Below are positions 1 through 12,400 of a stretch of DNA of 64,000 nt, piece after piece (the stretch's first letter is position 1; each line of letters starts with the position of its first letter). The stretch is from Henricia sp. BOLD:AAB3569 (taxonomy: Eukaryota > Echinodermata > Asteroidea > Spinulosida > Echinasteridae), in contig JBBELK010000325.1 of the NCBI GenBank assembly GCA_037783545.1, positions 248,001 to 312,000 on the forward strand, written 5' to 3'. The translations under genes and the position numbers were made by a program. The notes beneath the pieces are model-generated. The model was not told where the DNA came from, did no database searches, and saw only the letters and a list, made by a program, of their open reading frames with translations.

Positions 1-407
1 TTTATATATAGTGGTCTGTGTATAGACATTCAATGTAGGCCGATTTCGCGACCCAAATCGCAATTTCCATTAAAACACCTTCCGCACGATATATTTCTCC
101 TCTTACGCAATGCCAAACACATACATGTAGATAGCAGACATGACACATGGTTTTTATAGTATGAAAAGTTCTATTTTCCGCCCGGGAGACAGTTCCGCAG
201 TGCCGTAGAGGTAATGGCACCCGTTGCTGTATGTATTCTAAGAGTTCCGCAAAGTTCTGCAAAGTTCCGCAGTTCCGCAAATTACCCACTCCCGAAAGGG
301 GAAGGTAATTTCACCAGCCGCGGAGAGAAAATTGTTAGGGCGAAAAAATGCTTCCTAATAATAATACTTTTGTTTGATTTATTTCTCTGGAAAATGACAT
401 TGTTAGA
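1..407. other. Upstream region of the FRMD-like gene
   Basis: No coding sequence is supported. Around 237-280 there is a cluster of near-identical short direct repeats based on aagttccgc / agttctgc. This stretch should contain the promoter and 5' UTR of the gene starting at 408, but I recognise no core promoter element. Confidence 0.4.
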
Positions 408-479
408 ATGGCGCGAGTCTTTAAGTGCACGGTGAACGTGTTGGAAGATCAATCGGAATCAATCGTCGTGGATTTTAAG
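408..479 (+). CDS. FRMD-like gene, exon 1 (start of FERM F1 lobe)
   Basis: The 24 codons from ATG at 408 encode [20 protein letters not shown] and the next four residues. They end at AAG with donor gtgagc at 480. Phase 0 joins directly to [10 protein letters not shown] of exon 2, recreating the usual F1 beta-strand pair followed by the KGQ-(F/Y)-L motif. It is too short to stand out as a separate ORF. The match to the F1 N-terminus of FRMD3/5 and the in-phase donor support it. Intron 1 (480-4886) holds the foldback element and a decayed duplicate of exon 2. Confidence 0.8.
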
Positions 480-3400
480 GTGAGCTAAACCGTCTTTTGT
501 TTGACCAGTTTTAGACTACGGTAGTGTAGCTAAGATAATCTCAGCTCTTTTTTTATCATTTTTCATTGGGATGTGGTCTTTTCACGCGTAGAGCTGAGAG
601 AACTTATGAACATGAACCCGCCATCGCAAAAACAGGACAAAACAAATGTGTCATTTTCTCACCGTGACACACTAATTCCCCCTAAAACTCACCCAAACCT
701 TGCCAGGCATAACCACTACGCAGGTCCTTGGGGGAAATAACCAGCCACGATGATTATTTTGCCAACAATTCCAACAAAACAAACCGGTATTCTCACAGCC
801 AGTGCTGTTGTCTTGTGTTTTAAATGATAATGTGTCTTCTCGTCGCGTGACCCATAGTCTGTGTACAAAGGAATTTTTATGCGCGTCGGTTACCAGTGCA
901 CATGCGGCCTACCAGTCAAACCTATTTCGTAATCACGTCCGCACAGCGAAATAGGTTTGACTGGTAGGCCGCATGTGCACTGGTAACCGACGCGCATAAA
1001 AATTCCTTTGTACACAGACTATGGGTCACGCGACGAGAAGACACATTATCATTTAAAACACAAGACAACAGCACTGGCTGTGAGAATACCGGTTTGTTTT
1101 GTTGGAATTGTTGGCAAAATAATCATCGTGGCTGGTTATTTCCCTCAAGGACCTGCGTAGTGGTTATGCCTGGCAAGGTTTGGGTGAGTTTTAGGGGGAA
1201 TTAGTGTGTCACGGTGAGAAAATGACACATTTGTTTTGTCCTGTTTTTGCGATGGCGGGTTCATGTTCATAAGTTCTCTCAGCTCTACGCGTGAAAAGAC
1301 CACATCCCAATGAAAAATGATAAAAAAAGAGCTGAGATTATCTTAGCTAACGGTAGTGCGAGAATGTCATAGGCCTACCACCAGTTTCGATTTACAGTAA
1401 ATTACACTCGACCGTTTTCCAACTCGACCGTTGAGCGCTCATCCAAGAAGTCAACTCAACCGTTGTACCAACTCAAGGCTAAACTATAGAATGCAGGGCC
1501 CACTATACTTCAATCTCCACGTCTCCGGAGACGTGGTTGTGGTGGTCACGGACTTGCACATTCATATATTGCGCCCTCTTTAAAATGAACTGTGAATATA
1601 TTGCGCCCTCTATATTGCGCCCGCTCGGAAATGCTCCCCTAACCTTAAACCGGCGACGGAGTCACGGACTTGCACTAGACTGGTTCCCGTCCACATATTC
1701 CACACAGGAAAATATTAAGGACCTCTTACCTGGAATAATCTCGGCACGAGAGGGATATTTAAAAAAAAAGGTAAATAAAGTCTGGAAACAGAGGGCGTTC
1801 TATCTTTAACTTTATTTGGTCCGCCCCCATTCACAACCGTCTCCGCGTCGCCGCTCCTCCAGAGAGACCCTCTTACCTGGAATAATCGCGGCACGAGAGG
1901 GATATTTAAAAAAAGGTAAATAAAGTCTGGAAATAGAGGGCGTTCTTTGTTTCAACGTAATTCGATCACCCCCCCCCCCCCCCCCCTCCACCCCCCCCCC
2001 CCCCCCCCCCCCCCCTTCATAACCATCTCCGCGTCGCCGCTCCTCCAGAGAGACCCTCTTACCTGGAATAATCGCGGCACGAGAGGGATATTTAAAAAGA
2101 GGTAAATAAAGTCTGGAAACAGAGGGCGTTCTATCTTTAACTTTATTCGGTGTCCAGAGGGTGCTTTTAATTAACGAATTCACGGCAAAGTTGTGCTTTC
2201 GACCACACGAGTACAGTGCGTTCCTCTTCCGTCTCCTGTCCCGCGTCTTCGAAGTTCTCTCCTCGATCACTTTGTACTTCGGAGATTTTTTTTTATTACT
2301 AAGTCAAGGCAAAGTGATACTTTCGCAAACCAAAGGGCGCCGTATCTTCGATCACATCGTCTCCGTTCGTCTTTGAAAAGGTGCTGTCGCGTGGGCCCTG
2401 TATTCTATAGTTACTCCCAACTCAACTGTGATGCGTTCAAAAGAAAAAGTTTGCGGGTGTACGCGAAGGCGACTCGGTCAGCGAAATGCGAAACTGTACC
2501 CGATACTTTTAGAAGGCTAAAACTAGAAGTGAATTTTTTACGGTATTTTTTTTCGTATACATTGAACAAAGATTTGAAGGAAATTACCTCCTGGAATTGA
2601 CAGATAATCTAATTTTAAGAAAGACTTCCCACTTGCACTTTTGTCGCAAATGTTGCTTTTCTGTAGAAAAATCACATTTTCTCCTGTAAAAATTGCATTC
2701 AGTTAGTGCACAAGATAACCATTCACGCAGACGTGCAGCGCCCTCTATTGTCGCACCTGCGCACCGGCTGCTTGGGCTGTAATTTTATGCATTACTTTAT
2801 GCAGTAATTTTATCATTTAATTAACTGAGAAATGCAACATTTCCGACAGAAGTACAAGTGTGAAGTAGGCGCCTATATCTTAAAATTGGATGATCTGTTG
2901 ATTCCAGGTGGTAATTTTATTCAAATCTTTGTTCAATGTATTAGGAAAAAAATACCTTTTTGACATTTGCATGTGGAAGGAATTATTTTGTCCCAATCGT
3001 AGGCACGTACCAATTTTTCAAAAACCACCAATCACGATTTTTTTTTTTTTTAAAATATACAATGAACCTGCTTCATAAAAAATATTTTTTTTATTTATAT
3101 AGGGTAAAAGTGGGGTATTCGACCGGATAAGGTTCATTTGAATATAAAAGTTGAATCCGATGAGGAGCAAGGCAAAACTTTTTAATTATCACATGCCGAG
3201 GTAATTGCCTTTCATTCATAAAATTGTTTTTGGAAATGTTTCCTCACAAAATATTAAAATTTTCCCACTCAAAAAAGTTTTTCCATCAAATCTGCACTCG
3301 CCGATGCTTTAGGCCTAGTTTTTAAAAGAGAAAAATTCTGATGAGCTTCTCAAGATTCTTACTCTTAGTCTTACTGTGCAGACTGCAAGTATTAAAAATC

Positions 3401-6400
3401 CTTTTTCCAGTTTTACTGTGCTATTCAGAGACTACATGTACTGAAATAAAACATGTGGTGCAAGTCTAAAATGAATGTGTGCTTTTGCTTTATTTATAGT
3501 GATTAACTTAATCTCCACTTGTAATTTGGGTAATCTTTCATTAAATTTAAAATGTGAATATTAACAACATTGTTATGGTCTTTAAAATAACTCACAAAAG
3601 AAGCCTTTATGCATCCATTTTGAATTTGCTATACAAAAATACTGAACTGCTAAACAAAATTCAAAAAAAACATTGCATAGCAAATCTGCTATCCAATATT
3701 TCAGAACGAAATCGTTCACTGCAATGTAAGCTGTACATGTAGATTGTACAACCAGGCATGTCCTCACAGAACAAAGAAACTCCCCTACATGATGGCAACT
3801 ATTCGATACAATCTTTTGTAGGTATATTGTACCAGTATGTGTGTAAATTTATAATGTGCATACAGTATGTACCTATAGATTAATACCATACATGTACTGC
3901 AAATTAGCACCTTGGTGCACAGCATGGATTTAGTTTGATGCATGCTTTATGAATGTCACTTTGATGAATATCACGCTTGTGTAACCTTTACAGAAATGAT
4001 AGGAATCCCATTAGGTATCACTGGGGATATGAATGACAACTGTTATTTGTACATTTGGCCTTCTGCATTATAGTCTATGACTGCTTAGAAATGACAATCT
4101 CATGTATAAAGTGACATTGCTGTGGGCACTAGTACTGTACTGTCGCTATGAAACATAATTGACTTTTTATCAGAAAATTAAGATTAATCTGTTGATAGAG
4201 TTATCGGCTTATTTTCTGGCTGTACAATTCAGTTGCAGCTCATACACATGTACTGTACAGTGTACGTACATAATCTTACGATAAAATAATTCAGACGGTA
4301 ACACTTGTACATCATGTAGGCCTTTGCCTCGATATTTACATGTACATGTAGGTGGGTTATAATAAAAATGTGAAAGCAGAACATGGCATGCAGTAATAAG
4401 CTCTTATTTCCCTTAAAAATGTATTCCATTATTTTATTTTTATGTAACATTTTGTTAGCATACATGGACATGTACTGATAGCACAAAAGTCTGAGTCGAC
4501 AACATTAAATGTTTACAGCCTCTGCCCTCAGTGTATCAGGTGTATAGGGTAAGCAAGAAAAAAAAGCAGTGGAATTTTATGACGGGCCAAATGTTGTTTC
4601 ATTTGTAATAAACATTTTACTCATAATATCTGTACAAAACGGTACCTGCACCTCACTATAGGAAATTACAGTACAACTGTTTTTTTTTTTTCCATTTAAT
4701 GAGGCATATTTTTTAGCATTCACTTGTACCAAAACCATGCATGAATTTGAAAGGTTTATAAAACAATGATCACTATTGTTACAGGAAGACGCCAAGGGCC
4801 AGTACTTGCTCATGTTGCTTGACGAAGCTTGCAGCAAACAGAATCTAGGTTTATATAAAACAATACTTATAAATCTATTGTTACAGAAAGACACCAAGGG
4901 CCAGTACTTGCTTGATCAAGCTTGCAGCAGACAGAATCTAGCGGAGAAGGATTATTTTGGCTTGCGTTACATCGATGGAGAAAAGCAGCGAGTAAGTTTT
5001 TTAATTATATACATGTTCAGCCAATCTGCTAGAAATTTTCAAAATATCCTGAATTTTTCAGTAAATTGACTTAAAATGTCAGAATAACACCAAATTACCT
5101 CAAACCAGACACAAATTAACATCAGTCCAATGACAAAGGCCATTTAGGTCTCATTTAGATGTTTGCATTTTTAGCCCACTGTGCCTGGTGAGTGACTCCA
5201 CCCCTTCCCTCACTGATCATACAAGTTGTATGATTTACACAAATTGCACAATGGATCTCTCATTTTGTTTTTAAAGCTCAGAAGGTCTGCCATCTTTCTA
5301 AATTTTCATGAGTTCAAACAAAAATACATGTACGTTTATCGTAACCTTCCACTCAAAAAGAGCCCTCCAAGATGACGTAATGTCACTTTTCCCACTGTAG
5401 AAAGCTTACCGTACAGTATGCGATTTGTAAAATTGTGGTGTGGGTCTTTCCATAAAATAGGAGTCCAAAACATTTTGTGTCCCCTGTTACACCCGACATG
5501 TGCCATTTGCCATACAAGTGTCATTAAAATGGCCTTCAAACCATTTTTTTATGAATTGTACTTTATTTGAGATACATGTACATGTAGAAAGCATTTGTCC
5601 TGAATTTACAAAAAAACAAGATCAGATGTAACGGGGATACAAAACAAATGGAAAATAACCCATATTCATAAAAAAAGTACAATTCCTTACCTTTTTCTTT
5701 TTCTTTGTTTCTTGCTTTAAGCATTGGCTTGATCTGAGGAAGAATGTCGTCAAACAGCTAAGAGGTAAAAACGTAGCATTGGGAGAAACCAAAGATCTTG
5801 TAATCCTAATATTCAGATTCCTGAATACCAATATTTTTTCTCTGTTCCATGTTTTAGGGGCCATCCATAAGTACTACATGTATGTATGCACAGAGGTGGA
5901 GGGGGTCAGAGCTAATGTGTACGCCAAATACTACGTACGCCAATGTTAAAGGCAATGGATGACGTCACAAATTTTTCCCAAAAAATGCATACAGTGGGAG
6001 GGGGGTGGTGTAAAAAGTCGGCATGTTGTGCGTACGTACTTTATGGACGGCCCCTTATCCCGTCAGCCCAAGTGCCAAAGTAGTAAATTATAGATATTTA
6101 CGAGTGCACCACCAGTTGCAAAGGTCAGACTCTGTCAAATTTGCTGTGGGAGGTTCGCCACTCTTCCCACACAGCGAGTCTGTTTACCTTCCGAGCATGA
6201 TGCTGGTACCCAACAGTTTTATACACCTAGATGGAGAGAGGCGAGTGGAGCAAAGTGCCTTGCCTAAGGACACAAGGCATTGGTTGCAAATGGGACTCGC
6301 AATATTTAATAACAAGTCAAGTACGTGATCCAATTGAGCACTTGCATATACCTTATTTGGGAGTCAAATTATGACGTGTCAATGTTGACTCCATGTGCGT

Positions 6401-9400
6401 GCGTGTTGTGTGTACCTCTGGTAGGCGTAACGTGGTTTATTTTACCAATGGGAACCATAGTACAGCGCGTTACGCTTCCTAGAGACACACACAACGCGCG
6501 CACACATCGCTTCAATGACGCGGCATTATTCGACTCCCAAAATGACACAAGCCTATTAAAATATTTTCCCAGGCACAGGTCCACCGTATACTGTGGTATT
6601 CAGGGTCAAATTCTACCCAGCCAATCCAGACGACGTGAAAGAGGACATTACAAAGTACCAGCTATTCTTGCAACTCAAGAAGGATTTATTGCATGGCCGG
6701 TTGTCGTGTACCAAGGATGAAGCAGCACTGTTAGGAGCATATATTGTGCAATGTAAGGAATTGTAAACTCAATCAGTACGTCTCGGACCATTTAAAACAA
6801 TTTTTTTAACGTACGTACCACACTTCTTGAGAATTTTTTTAGGAATCATTTTTTTAGGAATTACACTTCTATCAAGGATGCTTGAAAAACATTCGTTTAA
6901 AGACAGATTACATAATTGGAAAACTTTTAAAAACAGGAACAACGACATTTATTAATTAACTAAAGAATAATGTTGATAAACTGTCTTGTAGAAAATTTAG
7001 CCACATAGATGTAGACACATAACAATAATCACGCACATTGCTATTGTGCTGAACTGTTTGTTTATTCAAAGAAATAGGTGGCATCAGCGAGTTTGAGGGC
7101 TGGAAATTCGTCACTGAAAGGGCACTGCCAATTGTGTTTTTGGAGGAGTCTTCTGGAGTTTAAAAAGGGCACTTCCATTTGAAAATGAAAAAGTCTATGG
7201 GAGAATTGCAAAAGGGCACCAAGGCCAAGACCAGAGGCAATGGCCTGGAGGCCTGGAGTTTGTGTATGGGCAAGAGTAACTTCGAAAGCCTCATTACCAC
7301 GATGAATAACCCATTTCGTTTTGAATGTTTGCATGTACAAACAGTTTCACTTGTTGAAATGTCACTGTGGCTCACCTTTTGCTTGTTTTGCTGACAGCCA
7401 ACCTCAGAGATTACGACCCCGAGGAACATTCCCCAGGCTATGTGTCCCAGTTTCAGATTGTTCCTAAACAAACGGAGAAACTCGAAAGGCAAATTGAAGA
7501 ACTGCATGAACAACAAACGAGGTAAATTGTTTCTACTTCATTTTATTAGTTAAACATTCTTCACACGTCAACGTATGCTGGCTATCTGGACACTTCAATA
7601 GTTTCCCATTTTGGGAATATAACATTGGTCAGGATGTGTTAATGTAGAGCCCCTTCAACAGGCTTATTTCGCCTGGTCCACAGACATTTAAGCCCTGTTT
7701 CAAGGGGTTGAACACAATGGAATCTTTCACTCCACTGGGTAACAAAGGGATTAAATTTTCACCCAAGTTTGCAAGATATTTCTCCAATTGTATTGCCAAG
7801 TTGTTTTGAAAATAGAATGGCAAACTTTTGAGGCGCTTTGTGGCAGCAAACAACAATCCCACATGATCAGTCCATTATTATTTCTGTCATTTTGAGCGTG
7901 CACACTTTAGCTCAATAGTGACACGAAACAATAATGGACTGGCCACGTAGGAACGTTATGTTTACTGCCACTTAAAGCGTCTCAGTCTCCCATTAAATCT
8001 GAATGGAATCACAACTAACGGGTCGTCCAAAGTCGTCAACATTTTCACCGTTCTACAGAGCGTAGTATTTTTCAAGATGCTCTCTTTTCCCCTGAAATAT
8101 TACTTATCAACATTTTTCTGTCAGTACCATGAAGTATCAACATTTTACAGTGCATGTAAAGTCATACACGGCCCTCGACCCCCTACCCCTTGCTACACTT
8201 TGTAGAACCGTGAAAATGTTGACAAAATTATATCAGCTCAGTTTAAATCGTTTACTTGACGCTATTGTAAACTTCTCTGTTTATTTGAGCAGTGGATTGA
8301 AGCCTAATGATGCAGAGTTTGCTTTCATTAAGAAGGCATTCAGCCTCCAAACCTACGGTATTGATCCTCATCCTGTACGGGTAAGAATCTCAACTTAGAT
8401 TAGAAATTGATTGATTGATTGATTGGGTAATTGAATGTTTGATCGGAGGATTAAATGTTTGATCGGAGGATGGAATGTTTGATCGGGGGAATTAAATGTT
8501 TGATCGGGGGAATTAAATGTTTGATCGGGGATTGATTGTTTGATCGGGGGATTGATTGTTTGATCGGGGGATTGATTGTTTGATCGGGGGATTGATTGTT
8601 TGATCGGGGGATTGATTGTTTGATCGGGGGTTTTGATGGGTTGATCGGGGATTTTGATGGGTTGATCGGGGGTTTTGATGGGTTGATTGGGGTTTTGATG
8701 GGTTGATTGGGGGGTTTTGATGGGTTGATCGGGGGATTGATGGTTTGATCAGTGTATTTGGCCAATAATTCAGCTGTTATTTCAAATTTACTCCCTGGAA
8801 TCATGCTGCCCTCAACTCTCAAGAACCGCGCTAACGTTCTCAAGATTGTGATATTTTGTTTGTTTGTTGGTTGGTGCCTTACCAGGATATCTACGGCACT
8901 GCACTGCACATTGGAATGAACCATGCTGGTCTACGGGTATTCAGAGCTGAAGCTGTAGTTGAAACATTTCAATGGGATGACGTTAAGAAGTTTAGCTATG
9001 AAGGAAGGACGTTTTTTATCCACGCTCAAATTGCCGAGGTAAGATTGATCAGAAAAGCAATGATGTAGTACACGCCTTTTTTTTTTTTTTTGGCATGACA
9101 GGGATGATCCAATGATAGGTATTTTCCTGAGAGAAAAAAGAACACTCACCATAAATGCTTGTCCTGGGTCCTATTTCATAAAAGCCCACTGTTACTGGTT
9201 TTCTAAAAAAGTCTTTTTTTTTTTTTTTAAGTATTACTGCCTCTATATAACTTAAATTTTTACTGGGCAGTTTCATCAACATAGGCTTTCATTCATGAGT
9301 GAAAATAATGCCCTTTTTAACAGTTTACCAATCATGTGTTCTCCATTTAAAGGTACGTTTATATAGTACAAAATATGCCGTTATTTCTCATTTCCCCATT

Positions 9401-12400
9401 TAGAGACGTGTAAACCATGGATTCCGACTGCCGACATCAGCTGCTACTAAACATCTCTGGAAGAGTGCTCTCGATCACCAGTCATTTTACAAGTAAGCTC
9501 CATTTTGCAACTTTATATTCTCCTCTGCACCAAAATTGTTTTGGTTTAATAAACTCAAGATTTTTATGGTTTATGTTTATGGTTGCATTTATTTCCACAT
9601 GTTCTGAAAATAGAATAAAGTAACAAAACAAAGACGGTGCTACTGCTAAAACACTCATCATAGGCTTGCACTCATCATAGACTGCTTTACGGTGACGTCA
9701 TGCTTTCCACCATTTTGAGTGTCATTTGACAATCATGACCCACGTGGCCAGAGTGCTAACCAGCAAACTGAGTGAGAAAAGCACATTGGTTGCACAAGTT
9801 TCTGTTGCATTACTTTGATTGCACCATATATAGCTGTTGCACCGAGTAAGACAACAATTTGTCTTTGTTCAGGCTACATCATATCAAGTAAACACTTTTG
9901 CTTAATTACATGCTCAATCATTTGAACATATCGCAATGCACCCAGACATTCCAAGATGTTGCACATGGCCGAAAGCAGTCTATAAGGCTAAAGGTGGGAA
10001 TACTATGTTCAAAATGGTTATTTATGCATTGTAGTGTGCTCTGTACAGCAGACATATTGCCGCCTATACATTGCCGCCCATACATTGAGTGACTGTATAT
10101 AACAGTAGAAGCCACTCCAGTACATTACCCTGAAGCTATTCATGTATACGTACATTGTATCATTTTAACAAAATTCAAAACTGTGAAAGATATACACAGC
10201 AAGATATGTGGCAAAGAGACTCACCACACCCACCCCGCGCCCCTCCCCCCTCCCCCCTCCCCCCAACGCCCCTATACCTCAACACACTGTTCCCTTTTGT
10301 TAACGCACCAACTCCTCTCCCCCCGTAAAAACTGAAAGGAATTCCTTGGATGTTTGAGACACGATAGGGGAACAATGGTAGAGGTGATACCCTCTGCCAC
10401 ATATCGTGCTGCATATGTTGAAAGAGTTTCACAGTTTGGCATGTATAAAAGGGTTCTGCACTGACAGCTCATTGAAAGCTTTCAAGTACATGTACACTGT
10501 GCTCAATTTAGAATTTGTAGGTTTCACTTTTGCTATCAAAGTGCAAAGTACCTTTGAGATCATTTTAACTCACCGGATCTTTTCAGAATCACACATGTAT
10601 ACAAAAGAGATTCACATGGTGCTACCGTAAACCCATACACACCTTATATGTTCATACATGTACATGCCCCATGCTCGTATTGCATGATTGTTCATACATG
10701 TAGATCCATTCAAATCGTCACGTACAGTGTTACAGCAATTGAACCCATTTTGGTGGGTTTTTCATCTCAAACCGTTAACTGGAATCATATTGTGGGGAAA
10801 CCAACATATATATATATATCGGTTGGGTTCATGGTTAGAACGGTCACAAGGGGGCAGTTTCAATGAGCATTTTAGCACAAAAAACTGCTCACATGTAGTA
10901 CAAAGTTTGTTTGCTTTCCAAAAATGGGTTACCGGCCAAAATTGTATGTCGGCTTGTGTTCTTAGCAACAGTATTAAAATACCAGTCAATTGCAATACAC
11001 ACAATACCGGTATATCATATGATTAAGCATACACAGTGTAGGATGGACAAAATGTTTAGCACTTGTCTGTTTTGTTGTGTACATGTAAGATGTGTGCTGA
11101 AAATAAATGTCATACAGGGAGACTATTCTTCACTTGTACGGAACCGCCATATTGGCAAAACAGCGAGGCTTTCCTTGCATGAACATTGACTCTCTCGCGT
11201 CGTTACCATGTCGGTTGCTGTGACGTTGACTTTTGTCCATTGTAAAATATGACGTATGCACGGAAAGCCTCATTTGGAATGCAACCGTGCAAGTGATGAT
11301 TAGTTCTATTCAGTTATAATGATCAAAATTGAATCTCGCTGAACTTCACCTACTTCATGCTACTTGTAGTGTTGTTAGTTAGAATGTCCACATTAATTTT
11401 CATCAATAGACATAGTTTCATTGTTAAACCACCGTGTATTGTTTTCTATTCCACGTAGCCCTGGCAGTATATGGCGTAGATCATCACTATTAGGGTAAAA
11501 TGACGCATGCACTTAATGCACATGACATTGCATGACTACACTGTTTTTTTTTGTTCATTCATTTTGATTTTTATCCACATTCCTTCATTTTGTTTTGCAC
11601 CGGAAATAGCACTGTTTGATTCTTAAGTATACCCACCTCCAGTTGCATCATGAATCATTAGAAAGAAAATGTGGTTCATGTCATCTTTTGGTCCTGTTAA
11701 TTCACTCATATGCACTTGGACGGGGCTTCGCTCGATGGGCAGGGCTTATTGGATTGGTCTACTGTATACGCATGCATTTTTGCACACGTGTTGTGATGCA
11801 CACATGCACTTACTGGATGTTTTATGTTGTACAGTACACGTAATGTCTGTAATGTGTGATAATGTCCTATATTGACCCCCTTCGAACACGTGCAAATACG
11901 CCATTGTGGAAGCGATGTGCGTGCGCGTTGTGCGTGTCTCTGGTGGGCGTAACGCCGTTTAATTCACCAATGGGAGCCTTAGCATTGCGCGTTACGCACA
12001 CAACGGACACACACAACGCGCACATACATTGCTTTCACAACGACACGGCATTATTTGACTCCCAAAATGACGTCATTGGCACGAGCTCAATACCCCCTTC
12101 CAATTTTATTTCACATCCTGCATAATTCATCCTGGCATTCCAAGAACACTGCGGCTTTATACGGGATGATTATGTGTAGTATTATATTGTACTACGAATT
12201 CAAATGTGACACACGTACATTTGATGTGTTTCATCACATGCGTGATTTTCTGCATGTGCTTCCCGGGCTATGAAGGTGTGTGTCAAGTTTGCTTGAAGAT
12301 AAATTTATGCCAGTCAAGATCCTGATGCACGTGGCAATCTGTAGGAAGTTACGTTATTTGAGAGTGATCAAGTTACTTTTCACTCTAAACAATAATGTTG

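Noticed and set aside
1537-1809. 90-codon ORF near the FRMD gene start
   Set aside because: It overlaps the tandem-repeat unit 1 and has no recognisable domain or splice support.
1812-2270. Minus-strand ORF with poly-Gly stretch
   Set aside because: The Gly run is the poly-C tract, and the repeated peptide is the three-unit tandem repeat.
8451-8924. Minus-strand Pro/Asn/Ser repeat ORF
   Set aside because: It is the complement of the G-rich minisatellite in the FRMD intron and has no non-repetitive protein part.
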